Shown here: one piece after another, positions 1 to 12,059 of the stretch
How positions within the stretch are numbered: position 1 is the stretch's first letter
Layout: each line of letters starts with the position of its first letter
Assembly: GCA_009792885.1 (NCBI GenBank)
Contig: WMCF01000021.1
Coordinates: 5,305,690 to 5,369,689, forward strand
Source of the DNA: Eremophila alpestris peregrina
Taxonomy: Eukaryota > Chordata > Aves > Passeriformes > Alaudidae
Direction of reading: 5' to 3'
DNA: 64,000 nt
The notes under the pieces: generated by a model
Databases searched by the model: none
What the model saw: only the letters and a program-made list of their open reading frames with translations
Told to the model about the DNA's origin: nothing
Position numbers and translations under genes: made by a program

Positions 1-2811
1 TTCGAGATTTTTATTGCGATTATAAGAATAGCAAGTTATTAAGAAATGCCTCTATAAAAGCTACACATCAAGGCCTGCACTGGCATTCCAGGTGACCTTA
101 CTGCCCTTTCAGCACTCTTAGAAAACAAGTAAATCAGTTAAATTGCTATGTATTGTTGTTGTATGTTGCTTAATAATACTATTTCACCCTCCAGGTAGCT
201 GTGACTGTACTCACAGGGCTCAATAAAGAAGCGTTTATGATGTCAGTGTCAAACTATGCGTTTGACTTGAGCCATGTACATCACCACATAAATGAAAGGT
301 GCTAACAGAAGGCTGGAGCAATATAATTGTTCTCTCAGTAAAAAATAAGTTATTTTCAGTTTCCGGAATTATGATGTTTCTGTAGGTGGAGGGGACTTAA
401 TGAAACTCAGGACCAAACTTGCAGTTTGACCAGCTCAGCAGAATTCATACCATATCACATACAGTGTCATTGTTAATACTTGGAGATGTGATCACCTATT
501 TCTGACTGTAATACTCTATTAACATCATCTTTTCATCAGATTGTAGCTGAAAATTCTCCCATGCTCTGCACTTTCTGAATCATTTATTTAGGGGATCTTG
601 ATGTTTATTGCAGCAAATAACTACTTATAGCTTTATGAGGCATGGTATCATTAAACTTGGGACTTTCCTGAGAAGCAGACATCTCACCATCACCAGTGGA
701 TTTTTCCTGTCCCTCTGTGAATAAAATGGCCATCCAAACATTCTGAAAGGGAAATCTTGGTGGACTGTGGCCTAGCTGTATGGCTGCAGTCTAATCATCC
801 TATAATACAGAGGTAAGCTCTGGTTATAGGGCTCTGTCAAGTCTTGTACATGATAAATATAAAAATTAAAGCCTTAGTAGGTATATTTATTGCGAATGAC
901 AAGGAGTGTTAATTTCCACCATTAAAGAATGTACAGCAGCTCATGTGAGTGTGTTTCACTTGCTGAAGTCCTCTATCAAATCCTGCCTTAAACTGTGCAG
1001 CTGCTGGAAGTGAGGCTCTGAGGTCAGGACTGTTGAAGTTGGCGGATATTAGAGCTCGTGGAAAAGATGTTGTAGGTCAGTGCAAGGGAAACCCATGTCA
1101 GGGAATCCTTATCTGAAAACGCTCTCTGGCTTTTTGTTTGCTTTGTAATGTCAAAGCAGGGTCAAGAATGTGATCTGTATAGACAGAGTTTTGAACATTT
1201 GGGGTTTTTACAAGAAAACCTTCTTTTTGATGTTTAAGTCCCATATGATGGGGTAATGCCTTTTGGTGGGCCAGCTGATAGAGCTGGGAGGTGGGGAGAA
1301 AGATGCTTTTTGTTCTCTGCATGTGATGTGGGTGCAATAAAGTTATTTTCTGTCTCTGTGAACCCTGTCATGCTTCTGTCTTGGAACAACCATAGCAGTT
1401 ACAATGCTACTCCTAGTTTACATAGCTTAAGAAGTGTATAATCTGCATATTATTGTTTCTTGTGGGGAAAAAAACCCAACCCTATCAGAATGAGGATAGA
1501 TCTCTCTGCTTTCACAAACTGAAGATAGTAACAATAATTTAATAATTTCTTTTGGAGAATTCCCAGAGGAATTTTAGTTGGGCAGGACAGAATGTAATGT
1601 GTATGTGATGTTGAGGAGGAGGCAAAATGCCATGTGTTTTGTCACCTTGTTCCAATAAGGGAGCTTATGCTGGGAATAGGAATTGCAGCTCTTTGTTATA
1701 TTTGGTTGTGTTTTCAAACTTAAATGAACAACTTCCCTGGTTAAAAACTTATTTTCGCCTCCTTTTCTGTGAAAACAGGTTTGTGCAATAATTCCATCTG
1801 TTCTGTCATCCTTCCCAAAAGCATTTAGATGCTTTGATACATTTGCAGAACATGTGACTGAAGTTTAGAATATCAAAAATAATTGCATGTGTATTGGAGG
1901 CTGGTTAGGTTGAAAAAGGCAATATAATGGCATCATTTATGGAAAAGACTGTCAGTCTCTGCCATGGAACACTTCTGCACACTGAGGAGCACTGGGGGAT
2001 GTAGGACTGGTTGGTAGCTGAGCATCAACCATGTCCTTCCCAGCTGGGCAGAGATGGGGAAGTGCAGGGAAAGGAGTCAGTAAGCAAAGGTGGAGTGAGG
2101 GAGCTGGAGTTAGCTTCGTGGGAGGATGAAGGGTGATAAGAACATCCCCAGTTCTCTTACATCAACATTAACTGTCAGCACAACATTTGGGAAGTAATAT
2201 TTGATCTGCAGAGACTGAGTATCATCCTGCTTCACAGATTATTTCAATCCATTGCGTGTATGTATATGTATATTTTTGAGCAGTTTTTAATTTATTCCAT
2301 ATGTGAAAAGACTTTATTACTTGTTTATTGAAGTATTTAATGATAAAGAGAACATGTGAATATCAGCAGAAATTCCATGCAGCAGATACAATACAAACAG
2401 GTATTTTCTTCAATAGCTTTATGAAAGCTATTGGAAGGAGCAAAGGGGAGGGTGAAATCCCCCAAACAAATGCTACATTGAGGAAAATACTTCTGATATT
2501 ATTTGATACAGATAATATTCAGAAAATAACTACGCCTCAAGAAAATGTGGACTAGAATGCACAATGTCTTAGTGTGATACTTAGGGCAATGAGATTTTAA
2601 GGTTTACCTTATGTGCCATGTATATTGATTAAATACCAAATATATGGTGGCCATTTCTAACCATCATTTACTGTATTGATTTGTCAGCAGTGGAACTGTA
2701 ATAAAAAAAGCTATTGATTTACTGTCCTTATTTGCTTATGGGCTTTTTATTAATTTTATACATTGTTTCCTATTTCTAGATTATAATTTTTATGTGTTTC
2801 CTCCCTTTAAG
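1..2811. other. non-coding sequence upstream of the exon
   Basis: AT-rich sequence with frequent stops in all six frames. I see no repeat family, microsatellite or RNA gene that I recognise. A possible acceptor at 1777-1778 is followed by 29 open codons, but no donor occurs before the stop, so I do not call an exon. If the exon at 2812 is real, this is intron sequence on its 5' side. Confidence 0.5.
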
Positions 2812-2936
2812 ACAAGTCTTGTCCTCTCTGAAGTTAGAAAAGAGCAACAAATTGAGGAACAAAGGAAAGAGACCATCAGCTGCTTCCTGCCCCTCCTTAA
2901 GGAGAGACAAAAGCTGCGTAAGGAATGGACAGCAAG
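2812..2936 (+). CDS. internal protein-coding exon, coiled-coil-like, gene not recognised
   Basis: This is a probable internal exon of a + strand gene. It follows a pyrimidine-rich tract ending in CCCTTTAAG (acceptor AG at 2810-2811) and ends at AAG|GTGAGA (donor GT at 2937-2938). It is 125 nt long, and base composition changes from AT-rich to balanced exactly between the two splice sites. In the first frame it encodes 41 codons plus two bases. The translation begins TSLVLSEVRKEQQIEEQ and ends KERQKLRKEWTA, rich in K, E, R and Q with spaced L/I/V, so helical or coiled-coil. That frame is open from 2680 and hits a TGA at 2938-2940, immediately past the donor, so splicing is needed to continue it. 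The second frame is also open across the exon; its translation is rich in basic residues and serine and less protein-like. The third frame has a stop. I do not recognise the family, so no function is given. A chance ORF is less likely but possible. Confidence 0.6.
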
Positions 2937-5116
2937 GTGAGAAATACTCCTATAAATCCCCTTGAGTGGGGAAAAATGACTTTAAAAAAATTCTAAATTT
3001 TCACTGTTCAAATTGTAATTCCTTGAATGGAATAGTCCAGTGGAGGGTAGACTGCTCCCTTACTCCCAGTACAGGCTGCTGATAACAGCTTGGTAGGCAG
3101 CACTGGGATCTGGGGAGTGGTGCCATCTAAAGTGCCCTCAGCTTTACACCTGAGTTCTTAAAGAGATCTCAGTGCCATGGATCAGGAGATGCTATGAACA
3201 GTGTTTAAAAATTGTTTATGTTTGTATTTGGTAAGGTTTGTGTTACTGGAATGTAATCAGCTGAATGCATTTCAGAATATACACACCAGATACACACCAT
3301 ACTTTTGGTTTGTTCAGAAACAGGTGAATGAAAGAGGATTTCCACCGTGTTCCACCTTGTCCTTCTCTTAGGCTGCTAAATGAGTTGATGTCACCTTTTT
3401 TCACACATATGTCTAAAATTATACTAATTATGTAATCTCTTATTATTTTCTTACTGATATTCACATAAAATACCTAGGAGTCTATGAATTTTTTTCTGCC
3501 AAATATTCAGCTTTTATTTAAAACCAGGAGATGTTCCTTCCTTACAATTAAATACAGTTTTTTAGTCAAAAGTATTTTTATATCAGATTTTTGCTATTCA
3601 AATCTAGCTTTTAACTGGCATGATTGTTTTATCTGCAGTGCACTAATTAAAATTAAGGGAGATCTCTTGCATTTTGCTGGTGTAGTTCCTGAAGACTCAG
3701 ATTGCTTTTAAAATGCTGTCTATAGATTTTGGGTCTGACACTTGGGTATCTTCTCTGCTCCAGATAATTACAGCTACTGAAGCTGAAATGTTTTAGAAAC
3801 TTTAGATAAAAATTGAACATAATTACACATGGTTATTTTACAAATTACTGGTGTTTTGTGAGTTTGTGTTCCAGTGAGTATGGAATGTTTGTTTGTATGT
3901 TACTCATTTAAGATTTCAGAGTAAGCTGGCTCTAAACTATTTTCCATATTATCATGTGGAGTTTATGTCTTTTTTCTTGAACAATTTAAGAGATTTTTAT
4001 TGGGTTTTGTTTGGTTTTTTTTTTTTTTTCAGTTGGTTGGATTTTTTTGGGGAGGGTGTTTGTATTTTTGCCTTCCGTCACCATATTTACTAAATAATGC
4101 AAATCTTTTAGCTGTGTTGGAAACAGAGGAAACCACTTAAAGCTTTTCTGTGGGACGTGTGCATCTTCATTGTGAAACAAAATAGAAAGCTTCTAATGAG
4201 TGCAATACCTTTTTAGAGTTCATTTTGTCTAGCAGTGATTTCCTAATATACAAAGTCATCAGAAACCCTGGTACTAATGAGTAATTTAGGAGTCCTGTGG
4301 GTTTCAGTGTGCCTGGCTGCTCACAGGGAGCTCGGGGCTGGAGACAGGGCTGCATTTGGAGACGAAGCCCAGCCTCTGACACAGCAAAGCTGCAGCTCCT
4401 GGGGGGTGGGAGAGGCACAAGCAGATGAAGTGCAGGCCTTCTTAAAACTAAACACCTGAAAGAAAATTTCAAGAGCATTGTGCCTTGAAAGCTCTAAAAG
4501 AAAGTGTCCTTTGAGTATTAAATATCTGTAATCCTTTTTCTTTCCATTTGATGTTTCCCATCCCAGTGACCTATCTGGGAGTCTCATCCATATGATCTGC
4601 ATAAAGGGACTGTTACCCTACACCTCACTTGGCTCCATCAAAGCCTCAGCTCGGTGTCTGGAATGAAACACTGGCTGTGGCAGCCATGGAGCACACGGTG
4701 CTGAAAGTTATAAAACGTCCGCCGTGGTACGAGCAGGGCTGCCCATGTTTTAGAGATCAGTCTATTGTGTACTTTGGAATTACATGAGAAAAATGTGCTT
4801 GGACAGGAAATAATTAGCACTTGTCAAAGGGCAGGCAATAGGTTACAGTACTTTACTTTCAACAGGCTATCAGGGGATCAGCTAGATTAGATAATAGAAT
4901 TTTTTTTTTCCTGTGGAAGTTAAATACAGATGACTCTAATTACCTTACATTGTGCATTAGAGAGCAGATTATGAACAGTACAACTTCAAGAAATTTAGGT
5001 CAATGAAGGGAGGGCAGCTGGCAGAAAACTTCACTCTGCACTTGGTCTTTGTAGAGTTATGTAGTCATTCTGTTCTTCCTTGTGTTTTGTTTGTATCATT
5101 AACACCTGAAATAAAA

Positions 5117-5152
5117 ACAAAAAACCAACAACATAAAAAAACCCCAAAAAAC
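5117..5152. repeat. A-rich/C-containing low-complexity stretch
   Basis: A run of A tracts separated by C or CC (AACAAAAAACCAACAAC and similar). It resembles the A/C low-complexity stretches often seen in bird introns. I see no transposon body attached. Confidence 0.6.
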
Positions 5153-5308
5153 CACGATACATGTGGGGTGACACAAACTGACTGAACTTTTGGAAATTTA
5201 GCCTTTCCCAGAGAAAGGCATATGAACTGGTCTGGTGTGTACCTACTTATTTAAATCACAGTCTTGTGTTATTTGCTTTAAGTTGGGCCAGTGTTTCTGC
5301 ATATTAAT

Positions 5309-5344
5309 GAGCTGAAATGTCTCTTTAAGGTTTTATTTCAGCTC
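5309..5344. repeat. perfect 10-bp inverted repeat, 16-nt spacer
   Basis: GAGCTGAAAT at 5309-5318 pairs exactly with ATTTCAGCTC at 5335-5344. The 16-nt spacer contains CTTTAAGG. Immediately upstream is the AT-rich, POU/homeodomain-like motif TGCATATTAATGA (5298-5310). It could form a small hairpin or a paired binding site, but it is too short for a microRNA precursor. Confidence 0.7.
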
Positions 5345-7787
5345 CACAGCCCCAAACACATTTTAGGCAGTGTGCTTAGTGTTGAACTCGCCATTTCACA
5401 GACTTGTGATGCAAAGATGTCATCAGTATCTTAAGTATCTGAGCAGGTCTTCCAGGGATTCAAGTTGTTCTGAGTGGTGGTGATCCACAATTCTTCAGGT
5501 AGGACTCAGTGAATGTCCTCTGAGTGTTAACAGAAATGGTCCAGAGTTCCCAAAGCCCCAGATTTGTTTATACTGTGTGATAGTGCCTGATGGACAGGTT
5601 GTTATAGCTGTTAAAGAGCTGCTCTAGCCCTTTGAACTGACCCCTTCTTGACCTCTGCTTACAGAAGGTCACTGTTCAGCTTAGAAAGTGAGGGGAACCT
5701 CAGCTTCTACTGTAACAAATAGAGGGTGAAGGGAACAGCTGGGAATTTTGGACTAACCATGCAAACCTGGATAGACTTTTTAGGGTCACTGTATGATAAT
5801 GAAAATTGTTACCAAATTATATGGAAATTTAACAGCAATAGTGGGAAAGAGAGGGTGGAGTCTAATGCATTGGGTTTGATAAATGAAGTGTGAAGTTACC
5901 CATCTGGCTCTAGACAGCCCTCTTTTTCTCTACGAAAGGGAAACATTTAAAAATAACCATGGTACATCTAGAATCAATGACCCATACAGAGAGCTGGAAG
6001 AGATCAAGATTTAATGGTGACTGTGGAAGAAATTATCATTTGAAAAGTGAGACAAAGGATGAGAAAGTACAGTTCAATATCTGCACCTGATTCATTTTTA
6101 AAAAAGGCCTTAATATTTTTCCCTGTTGATGCTGTTATTGACATATTTTATTTTACTTTTTAACTGGAACCAGAAAAGTTGTTATATCACAAAGAAACAG
6201 GGGAAAAAGAAGAAGTATTTGAATTTCAAGAGAGGATGTTGCATTTTTCCTGGTCAGTAAGAGCATGAGAGAGCTGGGCTATAGTTAAATAAAACTGTAG
6301 CTCTTATTTCTCCTAATAGAACTTGTATCATGTTATAATAGCATTGTCTTGAATGCTTGCATGACATACTGCACTTAATTGCTGGTAGGTTTTTGTTGTA
6401 TTTTTTATAGACATACATTTACTACCAAACTAATTTGTCATCAATAAATCAACAAGAGATTAATTTAAAGGGTAGTGTTTAACTGCATTGAAAATATTGA
6501 CTGTTAGGAAAAAGTATGGTTAGTTAAACCATTACTAAAGTATGGGGTTTTCAAATGGAAAAGTTGTATTAGTCCAAAATGGTTTTATTAGAACACAGAC
6601 TCTGATGTCCATTTTGCTATTTCCTTCAGTGAAACTGTACCATTTCTCTTAGGGGAAATTAAACCAGATACTGGAAAATGTAGAGTTTTGGAGAAAGACA
6701 TAATGAAGTGGAAAGTTTGATAAAATTGTTTAGGATTGTTGAATTTTCATAGTTGTGCTACTTATCCAAATTCTGAAATCTTAACATCTCTCTAAATCAT
6801 CATCTAATGACAAAAACATTCAGTAAATAATCTGTACCAAAGTAAACACAAAATTCTTCTGGCTCATGAGATAAACAGGAGAAAAGTGTTAATTGATTAT
6901 ATCTTGTGAACATCAATAATTTATAACCTTGCATCATTAAAATAACACAACAGAAAGCTCTTTTTATGGGGTCATTCTGTAACCCATAATATTTTGTAGA
7001 CTGGGTCACTGTATTTCTAGAATTTTTATATTCTTGGATTTTTGCATGGCAGTGGAAGAAAGAACCTCTTACTTGTGACAAATCACGTTAGTTTCAGGTT
7101 TCAAGTCAGATGTGAGCTATAATTCCTCAGCGTTTTTTGCCTTTGTCAAACCCCTTCTTAGATCTCACAATTTTGACATAACAATTTAAAGGTATACACT
7201 TTTTTCCTAGTTAAAATGAACACTTATTCTACAGAGTTAGTCTTAGCTCTCAACAGTGAAATCTGGATTTTTATGTTGATATTTATCTAGGAATATAAAT
7301 TATAAGTACCTAGTGAGAAAATTGAGTCCTAATCTGGATGACACTCTTCAATTCTATAATAAGAAAAATAAAGAATCTTAGTGTGGAAGCCTAAAACACT
7401 GTGCATGTTAAATAAGATGCAATGTGGAAGATTTTATATATTTTATTTTCTGTTTTGAAGAAAAAGTTCATTTTTTCTTCTTATGCCTAACCTCCTTATA
7501 ACTTGGAATTTTAGATCATAATTAAGGAGGTAATTGAGGTAGATTTTACTAATTTTAGCTCCAGTAGGACAAAGTAGTGCTGATGTAAAGAAAGACCTCT
7601 GTAGCTGAGGAAATGTTGATGGGTTAAGAAATTAACATGGGCTTTGGGAAAATCAGAGGGTTTTTTTCCTTTCTGTCACAGGCTTTGTGTATTTTCAGGA
7701 ACTCATGAATGCTATTTTTCAAATGAAATGTGATAATACCAGTTCAAAGAGTGGTTGAAAAATACTGACTTTTTTTAACTCTCACAG

Positions 7788-7800
7788 ACCTGGCAAGATG
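7788..7800 (+). CDS. candidate 13-nt microexon
   Basis: The 13 bases ACCTGGCAAGATG sit between a consensus acceptor (a run of seven Ts, then AACTCTCACAG ending at 7787) and a near-perfect donor (ATG|GTAAGTAT from 7801). Joined to the exon ending at 2936, the two left-over bases AG plus these 13 give five complete codons, R-P-G-K-M, and the next exon would start in phase 0. The combined 138 nt is a multiple of three. The frame fit has a one-in-three chance of happening by accident, and microexons are rare. No supporting exon is seen downstream, so this is a candidate only. Confidence 0.25.
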
Positions 7801-8459
7801 GTAAGTATATAAAATAATGTGAAGTCTCAGAAAATGCTACAATAGCTACCCCAGTTTCTAAGATTTTACAAATTACAGAGGTATCAAAGTTTTTCAGAGT
7901 TGGGGAGGGAAGTATTTGTTTTGCTTAAAACTTGTGGTTGTTTTGTGTAGCATGAGAATGACAGATTTTAATTTTTTTTCCATGTAGTGGAATTCAGTAT
8001 CCATGTTTCTGATGTTAGTAAGGATCTCAGCTGTATGATCTCCAGTGTGTTTTTTGACAACACTCCTGTCTGGAGAATGGGTCTTAGTAAGTTAGCAATG
8101 AGCACACCCCAAAATTTTGATTCACCATTTTGGAAATCACAGGGAGAAAAGGAGAAAATCATATTTGGATTCTTTGACATTCATCCTTTAGATGTATGTA
8201 TATACTCCCTAAAAGAAGAAAATGAAACTCTTCAGCACCAACATGTGAGCTAAACCAGGTTTTCAGCATGTTAATATATTTAGACAATGTGCAGAAGGTA
8301 AATTGAGGCTGAGTAATCCTGTATGTTAATGAAGAGGATGCTTTGAGTCAGACTGGAAACCAACCTTGCAGCTTTCAAATGAATGGAGAAAACTCTGCAA
8401 CAGGGATGAAGTTGTCAGGTCTCCTGCTGTAGTTATGCTTAGACATCAGCTGCCTTGAT

Positions 8460-8472
8460 TGACCTTTGACTT
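8460..8472 (-). promoter_or_regulatory. DR1-type nuclear receptor site
   Basis: On the minus strand the sequence reads AAGTCAAAGGTCA. This is one base from the DR1 consensus AGGTCA-A-AGGTCA bound by HNF4, COUP-TF and RXR heterodimers such as PPAR:RXR. The match is visible in the sequence. Occupancy is unknown, and a single site can arise by chance. Confidence 0.35.
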
Positions 8473-10275
8473 TTCTCCAGTTGCTTTTTGCCAGATTCCT
8501 TCTGCTCCTTGTGACCCTTCCTGTTTTACTGCCTCTGTCTTTCACCTGTGTTCCTTGTATGGAGGAGGCTTTGATGCAGCCCAGCTTGGGATCAATAGGT
8601 ACAAGTGCTCTTCAGAACAATGGAAATGCAGCTTGATTAAATGCTGCTGTTTAGCTGCTCCTTTGAAACTGTCTTGACCCTTTACCCTTGGAAAGACTGT
8701 GTTTACAAGCTGTGGCTACTTAGAGAAAATCCTGCCTCTTACCTTGTGATGTCATTATGTACATAGAAATATGGTGCAAAAAAGTTACCTGGTGTAGCAA
8801 CTTAAACCAAATGGTATCATTTCTCATCAGGCTAAGAAAAGCTGCAGCTCTGTGTCTGTGTGTGGCTTTTGTTTGTGTCACTCTGTCATTAAGAAACACA
8901 AATTGTTTACTCTCAGTATTCATAATTTTAATTTTAATGGTTCGCTTCTGAAATCCATGGATAGATGAATCATCCTATACCTGAGTAACCACCTAATGAA
9001 ACTTCTCTGACATTTTTCTTTTTTGATTTCATGATTTTTTTCTTCTTGTGCTAGATGAGTTTTTCAAATAATTCAATGACACTTCCAAAACTGGAAAATT
9101 GCAAAAATTTAGTCCCAAAAAAATGTGATAAAGAATTTTCCCATTCCATCAGAGATTATGCAGTTATTTATGATTTTTATATTTGGTTTTACTTGAACAG
9201 GCTTTTAAAGACAGCCTGGGTGACATTCCTTTATTTATGTAAGCTTTCATAATTGCAGTACCAGAGAGACAGATAGTGTTGTTTTTCCAGTGGCTTGACA
9301 ATGATTTGTTCACTACCATGGGGAGACCTGAATGCTGGAAATGGAGATTATTGCATTCCCAGGCTACAGGATACTGGAGATTGACTAGATCACAGAGGTG
9401 ACAAATTTACAATCTGTGGAGACCAAGTGTTAGCCACATCATCAGACAGCAGAACCACAAAGTAGCATTAGCATCTGCTGACATCCTTTCTGTAGGAGGG
9501 AATGGTGTCTGCCAGAGACAGGGGAAAAGGAGAGAGGCTGGGAGAGTTCAGTGTGTTTTACTGTGCTCTGTAGCTGCCCACATTAGATGAAGACCTGGTG
9601 TTACAAACTAGGGATAAAGGTGTAAGTGGTCCAGTGAATGAGAAATTATCATAGATTTATTTCATTTTATCCACTGAGGTCTATTTCTTCCGCAGTATGA
9701 ATCCATTCTTTGCCTTCAGCAAAATGTGCTAATGTCGTGGTATGTAACATCCATTAAACTACTGGCAAACTTACTGTGAACTAAAACTTTGTCTAAAACT
9801 AGACATTTGAAAGAGTCTGAGAACTGAATTCTTTCTTCTGTAAAAAAAATAGAGGCCTTATCCAAACAGGACTTAATTGATTTTATTACCATTATTGTCA
9901 CATTATTAACATTATTGTCACATTTACCTGTCATAAAGCTGAATTAAATGTTTAATTTGGAGGTGTGTTAAATAATCTGTATGCACTACCAATGGTGACA
10001 AAACAGAGAGTAACTTAAAGGGTTTACCCAACCAAATGGTGCTGATCTTGTCACACCATGAGTGTGAGCAGATGCTTACACAAGTTCATGATTTAAGTCT
10101 TAAAGGCTGTCAGCCTTGTGTTGTTAAAGTTTTTCCACATCTATAGAACTTGATGGCTCCAGGGATTGGAATGAAATACAAAGCCTTTTGTTTTCAGGTC
10201 AGCAGTTTAAACATGGTTCAGATAGGTGGTGCCAAGGATTACTCCCATTGGGTGTTTGATGGCCTATGTAAAATG

Positions 10276-10690
10276 CGTCTCCAGCCCTGGTGGGCAGGTG
10301 TGTACCTCACATAGAGCACCTGCTGCAGCTGGCACTAACTGGTGCCCTTGCTGGCACTGCTGGAGCAGCCAAAAACTAAATGGATGTTGAAGCTGGGCAA
10401 GGTGCTGTCCATGCTCTGAGCAGTCCAGGCTGTGGTGGTGAGGTGGTGATAAAGCCAGTGAATGTCAGGGGTTCCTGTGGGTACAGAACAGCACCAGGCT
10501 GTTGCAGTGCTCTGCAGTTTGCTTGCATTAAAGTTGTGGCAGCACGTGCAGATAATCCTGTGCTGGGACAGAGGGTGAATTCCTGGGCAGTCTTAACAGG
10601 ATTGGTGAGAGGGAAGTGCAGTCCCCAAGGAGGTCGAAGAATGGCTTGGAGATGTATCAACCAATCTGAGAAACTCAGATGAACCAGAGA
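10276..10690. other. GC-richer, stop-poor patch of unknown origin
   Basis: This patch stands out from its AT-rich surroundings, with repeated CTG/CAG-type words. It is open on both strands for about 95 codons (10376-10660 minus, 10380-10682 plus). Openness on both strands argues for composition rather than coding. It could be an old transposon or pseudogene fragment, but I recognise no family hallmark. Confidence 0.3.
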
Positions 10691-12059
10691 ATAGGATTTG
10701 ATTTACTTGCTTATTTTCACTACTGATGAGATCTTCTGGGCACTTGAAGAGCTTGATTTGGCTACTCTTATTTGTTCCATTTATTTTGTATGAATTTTCA
10801 ATGCTTTATGTATCATTGCTGTGGAATTATTAAATTATAAAGTATGCTGATGTTTTAATGTAGCTGAAAAGGGAAGCTGGCATTTCTTAAGCTCAAGAGG
10901 TTCTGTAAAAACAGAGAGCTTGGGGACCTGTTACTGAGCATAAATTATTTTCATATTATTTGTCTTATTTTGCTAAAAGACAGCAGCCCCAAATGGGAAC
11001 AGTGCTTAGAGCATATCTAATAATAATAGAAGAAAATCCTATTCTAACTTATTTGAGTAACTTGGCTAACAGAACTCTTTCAGAGATATGCAGGTATATA
11101 AGAAATAATTGAAACAAAAAGGAATCTTGAACAGTATCAAAAAGATTGAGACACAGGGTCTCAAAATGCAGAGTTTGTGGGACAAGCCAAGAAAAGTCTG
11201 GTGAGTGTTAAAGTGAGGGCAGTAATACTTGGAGAAAAGAGTATTCTGTTGGAAAATCAGAGTCCTGAAAATTCTAAGAGCTACCAAGAAGAGGGTGTTC
11301 TACTTTTTCTGCAAGGGTAAGCTGATTGGATCCATCAGATATGCCCATGATATGCTGGAGTTAGATTTAGTGCCAAATTTATGCTGGAGGGTGTTTTTTT
11401 TGTACAAGTTTGAACAATACTGTTAAAATTTTTGCCGGTTGTTTTTAGGCAAGCCACCATTTTCTCATTTTTATTTTCTCACATTTAATGATGTCAGCAT
11501 TTGGTCTTCCTGAGATATAAAGAACATCTTTATAAGAATTATTTTTGACCACCTAGTTAATGTGAGTTTGAGCAGGTGCTCAGGAGAGGTGAAGCAATCC
11601 AAGTACCCACTGCAGGGTCGATGACTTGCTGGCTGCACAGCTTGTCTATTGTATGGGGTGGTGTACTGCATAAAAGATCTAAGTATTTTATATTAGACTG
11701 TCCTGAAGGCACTTTAGCTATTTGCTCTGCTTTTTCTGCTTGGAGATATGGATAATCCCCAGATCCAGGTGTGTATTATTAGGGATTGAGGGGAAGATTG
11801 GAGGAGGGGAAAGCAGGGGAGGAGAAGGATTTTGAGAGGTAAGAGGGTGTAATATTGGAGGAGGTTTTTGACTGTTTTGCTTGCCTGTAGGTGACACTGT
11901 TGCATCATTTATCTGTACATTTTCACATATGTTGTCCAGGGACAAAAAAAAAGTTTCATTGAAATAATTTGAAGGATTCAAAAAACCAAATTTCACTAAT
12001 GATTTTTTAAGCCTTGGCTAGGAGTAGAGTCTTAGATACAGGTACATGAATTGCATGTT

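Larger units (their letters stand above)
2937..7787. other. probable intron between the exon and candidate microexon
   Basis: AT-rich sequence without a defensible exon. It holds a T15 run (4015-4029), a small GC-richer pocket (about 4280-4450), an A/C-rich low-complexity string (5117-5152) and a perfect 10-bp inverted repeat (5309-5344). A good acceptor-like site at 7680-7681 (pyrimidine tract then CACAG) is followed within 30 codons by stops in every frame. An exon starting there could only be a terminal one or a decoy. Confidence 0.45.
7801..12059. other. non-coding sequence, no defensible exon
   Basis: AT-rich intronic or flanking DNA. It contains a near-consensus nuclear-receptor DR1 site (8460-8472) and a GC-richer, stop-poor patch (about 10276-10690) that I cannot assign to a repeat family. 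The 88-codon frame at 7987-8253 and both 94-100-codon frames near 10380-10680 have lengths expected by chance and overlap open frames on the other strand. They are not called as genes. Confidence 0.45.

Noticed and set aside
1779..1868. Possible exon after ACAG at 1775-1778 (29 open codons)
   Set aside because: Reaches a stop before any donor, the acceptor is interrupted by a purine-rich GAAAACAG, and there is no poly-A signal context to make it terminal.
7987..8253. 88-codon + strand open frame with a T-rich AG acceptor just upstream
   Set aside because: The length is expected by chance at this composition. It starts at GTG, has no good donor, and the opposite strand is open too.
10376..10682. 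Open frames of about 95-100 codons on both strands
   Set aside because: Simultaneous openness on both strands reflects local GC content. No splice sites, family motif or start context.
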